The notes under the pieces: model-generated | Database searches by the model: none | Told to the model about the DNA's origin: nothing | The model's input: only the letters and a program-made list of their open reading frames with translations | From: Crocinitomicaceae bacterium | GTDB taxonomy: Bacteria > Bacteroidota > Bacteroidia > Flavobacteriales_D > Crocinitomicaceae | Reading direction: 5' to 3' | Assembly (NCBI GenBank): GCA_016709005.1 | Contig: JADJEU010000002.1 | Location: 62,001 to 126,000 of the forward strand | DNA length: 64,000 nt | Translations under genes and position numbers: made by a program | Part shown: in pieces, positions 54,769-62,631 of the stretch | How positions within the stretch are numbered: position 1 is the first letter of the stretch | How the letters are laid out: each line of letters opens with the position of its first letter

Positions 54769-55146
54769 ATGAACATACCAGCTAACTTAAAGTATACTAA
54801 AGACCACGAGTGGGTAAAAGTAGACGGTGATATTGCAACTATTGGAATCACTGACTTTGCTCAACGCGAACTAGGAGATATCGTTTTCGTAGAAATTGAA
54901 ACTGTAGGAGATACGCTTGACAAAGAAGCAGTATTTGGAACCGTTGAAGCCGTTAAAACTGTATCTGACCTTTTTATGCCAGTTAGTGGTGAAGTGCTTG
55001 AATTAAACAACGAAATTGGTTCAAACCCAGAAGTTGTAAACTCTGATCCTTACGGAAAAGGCTGGATGATCAAAGTTAAACTTGCTAACACAGGCGATTT
55101 AGCTTCTCTACTGTCTGCTGAAGATTATCAGAAACTGGTTCACTAA
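54769..55146 (+). CDS. gcvH: Glycine cleavage system H protein
   Basis: 125 residues. The lipoyl-lysine is Lys63 in FGTVEAVKTVSDLFMP; KYTKDHEWVKVDGD and DPYGKGWMIKVKL are also conserved. It shuttles the aminomethyl group between the P, T and L proteins of the glycine cleavage system. TAATTTTG about 30 bp upstream looks like its -7 box. Followed closely by the VanZ-like gene. Confidence 0.96.
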   Translation: MNIPANLKYTKDHEWVKVDGDIATIGITDFAQRELGDIVFVEIETVGDTLDKEAVFGTVEAVKTVSDLFMPVSGEVLELNNEIGSNPEVVNSDPYGKGWMIKVKLANTGDLASLLSAEDYQKLVH

Positions 55147-55183
55147 TTCGCTTTATTGGCGAGTTATCTGGGTTGTCTGGGCA

Positions 55184-55519
55184 GTGCTCATCGCCGTGCT
55201 TAGTTTTATACCTGGAAACCGATTGCCAGAAATTGAATGGAACCTTGTTTCAGTTGATACAGTTGCACATTTCATAATGTACTCCTTCCTTGCCTATGCC
55301 ATGTGTTTAGGGGGATTGAAAAAAAATCTGAACCTTTCTAAGCCAACATTGTATTTAATTATACTATTGGTTGGAATTGCCTACGGTACTTCCATAGAAC
55401 TGATACAGGGCTTTTATATTTATCAACGCTTTTTTGACACTGCTGATATCTTCGCCAACACAATTGGTACGATATTTGGGGTGTTAGCAGCAAGACTGAC
55501 AAGTATAAAATTAGTATAA
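55184..55519 (+). CDS. VanZ-like membrane protein
   Basis: 111 residues from the GTG at 55184. Three or four helices, with FIPGNRLPE, DTVAHFIMYSFLAYAM and GTSIELIQGFYIYQRFFDTADIFANTIGTIFG (in part GTSIELIQGF, DTADIFANT), matching the VanZ family. The true start is probably earlier: the frame stays open upstream into gcvH and reads YWRVIWVVWAVLIAVLSF, which would complete the first helix. Function unknown in Bacteroidota. Confidence 0.8.
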   Translation: MLIAVLSFIPGNRLPEIEWNLVSVDTVAHFIMYSFLAYAMCLGGLKKNLNLSKPTLYLIILLVGIAYGTSIELIQGFYIYQRFFDTADIFANTIGTIFGVLAARLTSIKLV

Positions 55520-55577
55520 ATAGGGTGAGAGAAAATTTGAATAAAACAATTAACTTAGCACCACAAAATAGATTCCT

Positions 55578-56246
55578 ATGGAACTAAAAAAATCAAAAGA
55601 AGCTGATCTGGAAAGCAAGAAGATTGTTTTCATGACGGTAGGTCTTGTAATGGTTTCTGCTATTGTTTTAATGGCATTTACCTATACAACTGTGACGCCA
55701 GACGAGAAGAAAGAATTGGCTACAGAGAAGAAAAAGGTGAGTGACGAACTTGTTTTTGAGATGGTAGAACCCGTTGAACCACCTCCTGTTGAGCAGCAAC
55801 AAGCTCCACCTCCACCTGATTTGGAAGAAATTGAAGTGGTTGATGACGAAGAAATAGTAGAAGAAATTAACCTCAATCTTGATCCTGAAGAGTTGCCTCC
55901 ACCAGTAGAAGAAGAAAAAATTATTGATGAGCCGATTCAGGATTTCGTTGAAGTTGACCCTGCCTTCCCAGGCGGTGAAGCAGCAATGATTAAATTTATT
56001 CAGCAAAATGTTGTTTATCCTGAACTTTCGCGTGAAATGGGTGAACAGGGAACAGTATATGTGCAGTTTGTTGTAAACTCGGATGGAAGTATTCAAGACG
56101 TAGTTGTTTTGAAAGGTGTGTCTGAGCAATTAAACAAAGAAGCTGTTCGCGTTGTAAAGAAAATGCCTAACTGGTCTCCAGGAGAGCAAGCAGGTAAAAA
56201 AGTTCGTGTGAGATATCAAATTCCGATCAAATTTACAATTGCATAA
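55578..56246 (+). CDS. tonB: TonB-family energy transducer
   Basis: 222 residues. A single N-terminal helix (IVFMTVGLVMVSAIVLMAF), then a long Pro/Glu/Val-rich periplasmic spacer (about 55-125, EPPPVEQQQAPPPPD), then the C-terminal TonB domain (FPGGEAAMIKFIQQNVVYPELSREMGEQGTVYVQFVV, ending YQIPIKFTIA). It links the inner-membrane ExbBD motor to outer-membrane receptors. The ExbBD genes are not next to it. Strong terminator follows. Confidence 0.93.
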   Translation: MELKKSKEADLESKKIVFMTVGLVMVSAIVLMAFTYTTVTPDEKKELATEKKKVSDELVFEMVEPVEPPPVEQQQAPPPPDLEEIEVVDDEEIVEEINLNLDPEELPPPVEEEKIIDEPIQDFVEVDPAFPGGEAAMIKFIQQNVVYPELSREMGEQGTVYVQFVVNSDGSIQDVVVLKGVSEQLNKEAVRVVKKMPNWSPGEQAGKKVRVRYQIPIKFTIA

Positions 56247-56270
56247 AACTTAAAAAAGTAATTATCTTTA

Positions 56271-56308
56271 ATCCGTCATCAGCACAAGCAGATGGCGGAT
56301 TTTTTTTT
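56271..56308 (+). terminator. Terminator of tonB
   Basis: ATCCGtCATC (56271-56280) pairs with GATGgCGGAT (56291-56300), then eight Ts. Confidence 0.9.
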
Positions 56309-56318
56309 GCTCAGCATC

Positions 56319-57077
56319 ATGGCTTCGACACAAAATCTATTGCAGATATTTTCTAGTATTGATTTAACAAGTCTAGAATCGACAGATCATGGCAGCAATA
56401 TAGGGCTCCTTCTAAAAAAAGCAAATACTAAGATAGAAAGCAGACACGTTGCTGCAGTTTGTGTTTATCCAAATCTTGGAGATTTTGTAAAAAGTAATAT
56501 CGAAACAAGTATTAAGACCGCTGTTGTAGGCGGCTATTTTCCATCCGGTCAGACATTGACTGAGGCCAAGGTTGAAGAACTAAAGCTGATTGAAAAGACA
56601 ACAGTAGATGAAGTAGATATTGTTATTAATCGTGGAGCATTATTAGCCGGTGATTATGACTATGTCAGAAATGAATTACGCGCAATGCGCCAAGCAGTTC
56701 CTTCAAAAATTTTGAAAATCATCCTTGAGACTGGTGAACTTAAGAGCGCTGACCAAATACGTCTAGCATCAGAAATCGCAATTGAATGTGGTGCAGATTT
56801 TATTAAAACATCAACTGGAAAAAGTTCAATTGGCGCTACTCCCGAAGCTGCTGAAATAATGTGTGAAGTAATTAAAAATCATTTCGCAAAAACCGGAAAA
56901 AAAATTGGTTTTAAACCTTCAGGTGGAATCAGAACAATCGAACAAGCTATAACTTATTTAGAAATTGTTAAACGCGTCAATGGGGCAAATTGGATTCAGC
57001 CTGAACTATTCAGAATTGGTGCAAGCACTTTATATGATGCCGTTATTTCAGAATTAGGACATGGAAATAACGCATGA
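56319..57077 (+). CDS. deoC: Deoxyribose-phosphate aldolase
   Basis: 252 residues from the ATG at 56319; the earlier in-frame ATG at 56292 lies inside the tonB terminator and cannot be the start. The TIM-barrel motifs are clear: AAVCVYPNLGDFVKS, EVDIVINRGALLAGDYDYV, the Schiff-base Lys in FIKTSTGKSSIGATPEA (about 162), and GFKPSGGIRTIEQA. It cleaves deoxyribose-5-phosphate to acetaldehyde and glyceraldehyde-3-phosphate. Overlaps cysQ by 17 bp. Confidence 0.95.
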   Translation: MASTQNLLQIFSSIDLTSLESTDHGSNIGLLLKKANTKIESRHVAAVCVYPNLGDFVKSNIETSIKTAVVGGYFPSGQTLTEAKVEELKLIEKTTVDEVDIVINRGALLAGDYDYVRNELRAMRQAVPSKILKIILETGELKSADQIRLASEIAIECGADFIKTSTGKSSIGATPEAAEIMCEVIKNHFAKTGKKIGFKPSGGIRTIEQAITYLEIVKRVNGANWIQPELFRIGASTLYDAVISELGHGNNA

Positions 57078-57861
57078 TCTCATAGAACATCTTTTGGTTG
57101 CCGTTAGAAAAGCATCTGACGAAATCTTGAAAGTGTATCAGACCGATTTTAAAGTTGAATTAAAAGACGATCGATCGCCAGTTACAAAGGCCGATAAAAT
57201 CTCTGGTGAAATTTTAAGTCGTGCTTTGGAACCAACCAAGGTGATGATTATTTCAGAAGAAGAGAGTAAACCCACCATTGAAGCACGACAAAAAGAAAGT
57301 GCGATTTGGTTGGTGGATCCACTAGATGGCACGAAAGAATTTATCCGCAAAAACGATGAGTTCTGCATTAACCTTGGTCTCATTGAAAATGGAGAGCCGG
57401 TTTTTGGAATGATTGTTTCACCGACTTCACGAAAAGTTATTTATGGCGGGCCATCTATTGGCGCATTCTTGATTCCGCTTGACGAAAAAAAATGGGATCT
57501 TCCAAAATACGGTATTCACCGATTACGCGATAAAAAAAGTAAAGGCCTGATATTTTCGAGATCTCACTTTACACCAGGAGTTAGCAATCTAATCAATCGT
57601 CTGGAAGAACGTTATGGAACTTTAAGTTTAATCAAAAAAGGAAGCGCGCTTAAATTTTTTGATTTGGTTCAGGGCAAAGCCGATTTTTATCCCCGCATGG
57701 CGCCCACGATGGAATGGGACATTGCTGCTGGTGATGCAATCTATCGCGCGGTTGGCGGAGAAGTCTTGGATTTCACTAACTTTGCGCCCTTACAATACAA
57801 TAAAATTGATTTAATGAATCCCAATTTTATTGCAAAACCAAAGGCATTAAATATTTTCTGA
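57061..57861 (+). CDS. cysQ: 3'(2'),5'-bisphosphate nucleotidase (CysQ)
   Basis: 266 residues. Inositol-monophosphatase-fold motifs: SEEESK (first metal Glu), WLVDPLDGTKEFIRKNDEF (the DPxDGT motif) and MEWDIAAGDAIYRAVGG (WDxAAG). It recycles 3'-phosphoadenosine-5'-phosphate from sulfate assimilation. Starts inside deoC and is 2 bp before gmd. Confidence 0.93.
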   Translation: MEITHDLIEHLLVAVRKASDEILKVYQTDFKVELKDDRSPVTKADKISGEILSRALEPTKVMIISEEESKPTIEARQKESAIWLVDPLDGTKEFIRKNDEFCINLGLIENGEPVFGMIVSPTSRKVIYGGPSIGAFLIPLDEKKWDLPKYGIHRLRDKKSKGLIFSRSHFTPGVSNLINRLEERYGTLSLIKKGSALKFFDLVQGKADFYPRMAPTMEWDIAAGDAIYRAVGGEVLDFTNFAPLQYNKIDLMNPNFIAKPKALNIF

Positions 57862-57863
57862 CC

Positions 57864-58955
57864 ATGGCTCAAAAAGTTGCGTTAATAACAGGAATTACAG
57901 GACAAGACGGTGCGTATCTTGCCGAACTTCTTCTGGAAAAAGGATATATTGTTCACGGTGTAAAACGTCGTTCTTCCCTGTTCAATACTGATCGGATTGA
58001 TCATCTTTATCAAGACAAACATGAAAAAAATGTCAATCTCTTTTTGCATTATGGCGATTTAACTGACTCAACCAACCTGATCAGAATCGTACAAGAAACA
58101 CGTCCCGATGAAATTTACAATCTGGCCGCCATGTCTCATGTTCACGTATCTTTTGAAACACCTGAATATACAGCCAATGCAGATGGTATAGGCACACTCC
58201 GTTTACTCGAAGCTATTCGTATTCTGAAAATGGAAAAGCAGGTAAAATTTTATCAGGCATCTACTTCAGAGCTTTATGGAAAGGTTGTTGAAACACCTCA
58301 AAGTGAAACCACTCCTTTCTATCCAAGAAGTCCGTATGCGGTTGCAAAATTATATGCATTCTGGATTGTAAAAAATTACCGTGAAGCATACGATATGTTT
58401 GCTTGCAACGGTATTCTCTTTAATCATGAGAGTCCAATGCGTGGTGAAACTTTCGTTACGCGAAAAATTACGCGCGCAGCTGCAAAAATAAAATTGGGCC
58501 TTCAGAAAAAATTGTATCTGGGTAATCTGGATGCAAAGCGCGATTGGGGTCACGCCAAAGATTATGTTGAGGGCATGTGGTTGATGCTGCAGCAAGATAA
58601 ACCTGACGATTTTGTTTTAGCAACAGGTGAAACACATCCTGTAAGAGAATTTGTTGACAAGGCGTTTAAGGAAGCAGGCATAGAAATTCGCTGGGAAGGC
58701 ACAGGTGTAGATGAAAAAGGCTACAACAAAGCAACAAATGAAATTATAGTTGAAGTAGATGAAAAATATTTCAGACCAACAGAAGTAGAATTGCTCTTAG
58801 GAGATCCAAGCAAAGCAAAAAAAGAACTTGGCTGGAAACCAACTTATACCTTTGATGCCCTTGTAAAAGAAATGATGCAGGCGGATATGAAATTATTTGA
58901 GCGTGATAAATATCTTCACGAAGGCGGCCACAAAGTTTTCAACTACCACGAATAA
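57864..58955 (+). CDS. gmd: GDP-mannose 4,6-dehydratase
   Basis: 363 residues. SDR fold: Rossmann GITGQDGAYLAELLLEKGY at the N-terminus, the STSELYGKV and YPRSPYAVAKLYAFW (catalytic Tyr-x-x-x-Lys) segments, and NHESPMRGETFVTRKITRA. It makes GDP-4-keto-6-deoxymannose, the precursor of GDP-fucose and related sugars. Directly followed by fcl. Confidence 0.97.
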   Translation: MAQKVALITGITGQDGAYLAELLLEKGYIVHGVKRRSSLFNTDRIDHLYQDKHEKNVNLFLHYGDLTDSTNLIRIVQETRPDEIYNLAAMSHVHVSFETPEYTANADGIGTLRLLEAIRILKMEKQVKFYQASTSELYGKVVETPQSETTPFYPRSPYAVAKLYAFWIVKNYREAYDMFACNGILFNHESPMRGETFVTRKITRAAAKIKLGLQKKLYLGNLDAKRDWGHAKDYVEGMWLMLQQDKPDDFVLATGETHPVREFVDKAFKEAGIEIRWEGTGVDEKGYNKATNEIIVEVDEKYFRPTEVELLLGDPSKAKKELGWKPTYTFDALVKEMMQADMKLFERDKYLHEGGHKVFNYHE

Positions 58956-58964
58956 ATTATCCTT

Positions 58965-59903
58965 GTGAAAAAAGATTCACGCATCTACGTTGCCGGTCAT
59001 AATGGTATGGTTGGATCAGCGATTGTAAGACTTCTGAAAAAAGAAGGTTATACCAACCTCCTACTTGCAAACTCAAAAGAACTTGATCTGCGAAATCAAC
59101 AGGCTGTCAATTCATTTTTTGAAAAACAGAAACCAGAATTTGTCTTTCTGGCAGCGGCAAAAGTAGGCGGCATCATGGCTAACAATGTTTATCGCGCAGA
59201 TTTTTTGTACGATAACCTGATGATAGCTTCCAATATTATTCATGCATCTTACATTAACAAAGTAACCAAACTTTTATTTTTAGGATCGTCTTGTATTTAT
59301 CCAAAACTTGCTCCTCAACCTTTGAAAGAAGAGTATTTGTTAAGTGGTGAATTAGAGCCAACAAACGAACCTTATGCGATTGCAAAAATTGCAGGTATAA
59401 AATTGTGTGAAGCGTATCGTGATCAGTATGATTGCAATTTTATTTCAGCGATGCCAACCAATTTGTATGGCCCAAATGATAACTATGACTTGCATAACAG
59501 TCATGTTTTACCAGCGCTAATTAAGAAATTTTATCTTGCCAAAAAGAACAATTTGCCACACGTTGAAATTTGGGGCACAGGTGAAGCATTGCGCGAGTTT
59601 TTATATGTGGATGATTTAGCTGAAGCGTGTCTTCACTTAATGCTTAATTACAACGAAAAACTCTTCATCAATGTAGGTTCAGGCAAGGATATTTCGATCA
59701 AAGAACTTGCACTCACGGTTAAAAAAGTAGTTGGATTTGAAGGTGAATTAAAATTTGATACGTCAAAACCAAATGGAACACCTCGCAAACTGATGGATGT
59801 ATCTCGATTAGCACAAGCCGGCTGGACCTTTACCACTGAACTGGAGCAAGGAATTCAATTGGCCTTTGCTGATGCGCAAAGTCAGGGCAAACTGGACGCG
59901 TAA
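58965..59903 (+). CDS. fcl: GDP-L-fucose synthase
   Basis: 312 residues, GTG start. NADP-binding GHNGMVGSAIVRLL, AAAKVGGIMANNVYRADFLYDNLMI, the SSCIYPK loop, catalytic YAIAKIAGIKLCE, and GTGEALREFLYVDDLAEACLHLM. It reduces and epimerises the gmd product to GDP-L-fucose for surface glycans. Gap to gmd is 9 bp. Confidence 0.97.
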   Translation: MKKDSRIYVAGHNGMVGSAIVRLLKKEGYTNLLLANSKELDLRNQQAVNSFFEKQKPEFVFLAAAKVGGIMANNVYRADFLYDNLMIASNIIHASYINKVTKLLFLGSSCIYPKLAPQPLKEEYLLSGELEPTNEPYAIAKIAGIKLCEAYRDQYDCNFISAMPTNLYGPNDNYDLHNSHVLPALIKKFYLAKKNNLPHVEIWGTGEALREFLYVDDLAEACLHLMLNYNEKLFINVGSGKDISIKELALTVKKVVGFEGELKFDTSKPNGTPRKLMDVSRLAQAGWTFTTELEQGIQLAFADAQSQGKLDA

Positions 59904-59937
59904 CAAAACCCCGCATATTTTCGTATGAAATCAATTG

Positions 59938-61533
59938 ATGCGCGTGTATTTGCGAATATTGATTTCAATCCTGCTGATTAACCCAAATAAGGTTCAATCA
60001 CAATTAAGTTTTCCAATAGAAGATTTCTATCATGGAGAGATTGATCGTTGGCACTTATCAGATTCGTCCAAAACTGATTACTATTTTAATCACCATACGA
60101 GCAAACCGATTAGTTACTCGAGAACACACTCCGATTCCATTTACGCCGACTACAGCAAACAATATTACTGGATCACACAGAAACTTTTCAAAGAAAATTT
60201 CCTCATTTTTAAAGGCGATGATTTTTGGTGTGCGGTTGATCCTATTGTCGATTTAGAAATTGGTCATGATTTTCAGATTGACTCCATGCATTACAGACTC
60301 TGGAATACGAGAGGCATTCGTGTGCAAGCCAAATTTTTAGACAAGGTAAGTTTTGTAACTACTTTTTATGAAACGCAGGCAACACTGCCCGATTATCAAA
60401 AAGCCTTTTTCAAGAATCATGGCGAATTTATTTTAAGCGGAGGATTAACAACTTACAAACAAGTTAACGCCGTTGTGCCAGGATACGCGCGCACAAAAAA
60501 TTTCAAAACCAACGGATACGATTTTGCATTTGCTGAAGGATACTTAACAATCTCACCCAACCGCAACTTCAATGTGCAATTTGGAAACGGAAATCATTTT
60601 ATCGGGAATGGATATCGCTCCTTATTGCTCTCTGATAACTCAACGAACTATCCATTTTTAAAATTGGAAACAAACCTCCTGAAAGGCCGCATTCAATATC
60701 ACGTGATGTATAATGTGATGACCAATTTGTATCGTCTTAAATATTTTGAAACACCTGAAGCAACTTACGAACGAAAGCTGGGTGCTTTTCATTTTTTAGA
60801 ATTTGCTGTTACACCAAAATTCAACGTGGGAGTATTTGAAGGTGCTGTTTGGCGACATACTGATTCCCTCGGAACACATAAGCCAGACCCACTTTTTGCA
60901 AATCCATTGATTCTTTCAAATTCGCTCATCAAAGGTGAAAGTGATCCAAGCTACAATAGTATTCTTGGTGTTAATGCTTCATACTCATTTTTTAAAACGA
61001 TTCTTTATGGACAAGCGGTTATCGATCATGGAAAAATTTCTGCCTATCAGGCTGGAATAAAATCTTATGACGTTCTGATTCCAAAACTTGATCTGCAAAT
61101 GGAATACAATCATGCCAATCAAAACACCTATCTCACAGAAAACAAAAGATACAATTATTCACACGCCAACTTAAGTCTTGCTCACCCACTCACTGGCGCA
61201 TTTGATGAATTGGTGTTTCGCATAAACTATCAGTACAAGCGCTGGTTCATTCAAAACCATTCAACTTATTCAGCGCGTTATGAAAACGATACGTTGAATT
61301 TTGGAAGTAATATATTAAACCCAGTTTCAGACCTTGCACTTCAGTTTTACGATCGTAAAAAAGTTTTTTATAACCAGCTTGAGATTGGTTATCGCTTTAA
61401 TAAACGCTATAACTTTCAAACGTATGTTGGATACCTTTATAGAAATGACAATGCGCAATTAACCAGTTCTGTTACTCAATACATTTATTTTGGTTTCAGA
61501 ACACGTTTACGCAACAAAAGATTCGACTACTAA
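59938..61533 (+). CDS. Capsule assembly Wzi-family outer-membrane protein
   Basis: 531 residues; start taken as the ATG at 59938 (a TTG precedes it). Signal peptide to about residue 22 (NKVQSQ). The Wzi-like beta-barrel shows the Bacteroidota signature GNGYRSLLLSDNSTNYPFLKL near residue 225, followed by many alternating aromatic strands and a C-terminal RTRLRNKRFDY. Wzi proteins attach or assemble surface polysaccharide. A paralogue lies at 62624-64000 with GEGYRSLLLSDNASNYPF in the same position. Confidence 0.85.
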   Translation: MRVYLRILISILLINPNKVQSQLSFPIEDFYHGEIDRWHLSDSSKTDYYFNHHTSKPISYSRTHSDSIYADYSKQYYWITQKLFKENFLIFKGDDFWCAVDPIVDLEIGHDFQIDSMHYRLWNTRGIRVQAKFLDKVSFVTTFYETQATLPDYQKAFFKNHGEFILSGGLTTYKQVNAVVPGYARTKNFKTNGYDFAFAEGYLTISPNRNFNVQFGNGNHFIGNGYRSLLLSDNSTNYPFLKLETNLLKGRIQYHVMYNVMTNLYRLKYFETPEATYERKLGAFHFLEFAVTPKFNVGVFEGAVWRHTDSLGTHKPDPLFANPLILSNSLIKGESDPSYNSILGVNASYSFFKTILYGQAVIDHGKISAYQAGIKSYDVLIPKLDLQMEYNHANQNTYLTENKRYNYSHANLSLAHPLTGAFDELVFRINYQYKRWFIQNHSTYSARYENDTLNFGSNILNPVSDLALQFYDRKKVFYNQLEIGYRFNKRYNFQTYVGYLYRNDNAQLTSSVTQYIYFGFRTRLRNKRFDY

Positions 61534-61544
61534 TAAAAAATTGC

Positions 61545-62631
61545 ATGAAAGAATATCATCTTATACTTGCCCTCTTAACTTCATTCAGTGTTGTCTTTTA
61601 GCAACACCGGCATTAATCAAAGTGGCAAAATAAAACACCTGGTTGACGAACCCAGTGAAGCCAGAAAAATGCACAAAAGCAGCACTCCAACCATTGGAGG
61701 TGTGATTATATTCAGTGCATTCATATTCTCTTGTTTTTTGTGGTTTCCGGCGCATAATCCGAATGCACTTGACTCACTCAGTGAATTTATGTACCTGATG
61801 GCAAGTTTAATTTTATTATTCTTTGTAGGAATTAAAGACGATATCATTGGTATGTCACCCATGAAAAAATTAATGGCGCATATAATGGTTGGATTTATTC
61901 TATGCGTCATGGGTGAAATCAGAATTACAAGTTTTCACGGCTTGCTTGGAATGGATATTGTTTTACCTGAATACGCAAGCATTCTCATTTCCGTTTTCAC
62001 CTATATCGTCATTGTAAATTCAATTAATTTGATTGATGGGGTTGATGGTTTAGCTTCAGGTGTAGGCTTAATTGCTTGCGTTGCTTTTGGACTTTGGTTT
62101 GCAATGAGTGGAGATAAACATTGGGCCCTGGTTTCATTTGCTATGGCGGGCGCGATGTTTGGTTTCTTGATTTTCAATTTTAATCCTGCGCGTATTTTTA
62201 TGGGAGATTCTGGTTCTCTCATAATTGGCGCTGTAGTAAGCGTATTGGCAATCCGTTTAATTGAATCACCGGTCAATTTTTTACCGCCCGAATTTCAGAA
62301 TATTTCAACTCCGGTTGCCGCAATGGCAATCTTAGCATATCCATTATTAGATACGTTGCGAGTGTTTACTATTCGTGCATTGCAAGGCAGATCTCCTTTA
62401 AGTGCAGATAGAAATCACTTACATCATAAATTAATGGACAAACATCATCACAACCATAAAAAAACAGTGTTCACAATTTACTTTTTTAGCTTGTTGATTA
62501 TTGCCCAAACTTATTTTATTCAGTTCGATAATCCCAACATCAGCTTCCTGATCAGTTTAGGAATTGCAGCCATTTTTGTAGGGTATGTTTTTATAGGTCA
62601 GAAGAAAAAAATCACAGACGAATCTGAATAA
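61545..62631 (+). pseudogene. WecA/MraY-type undecaprenyl-phosphate GlcNAc-1-phosphate transferase, two frameshifts
   Basis: The long frame from 61588 lacks the real N-terminus. From the ATG at 61545 the protein starts MKEYHLILALLTSFSVVF. One missing base in T4 (61596-61599) and one missing in A4 (61627-61630) restore LATPALIKVAKIKHLVDEPSEARKMH, a perfect family N-terminus, giving 362 residues. Catalytic motifs are present: GIKDDIIG, NLIDGVDGLASG, FMGDSG, and the HHKLMDKHHHNHKKT loop. It initiates surface glycan on the lipid carrier. The clean restoration points to sequence errors rather than decay. Confidence 0.85.

Noticed and set aside
56292..56318. Upstream ATG for deoC at 56292
   Set aside because: It falls within the 3' arm of the tonB terminator; the ATG at 56319 fits the family.
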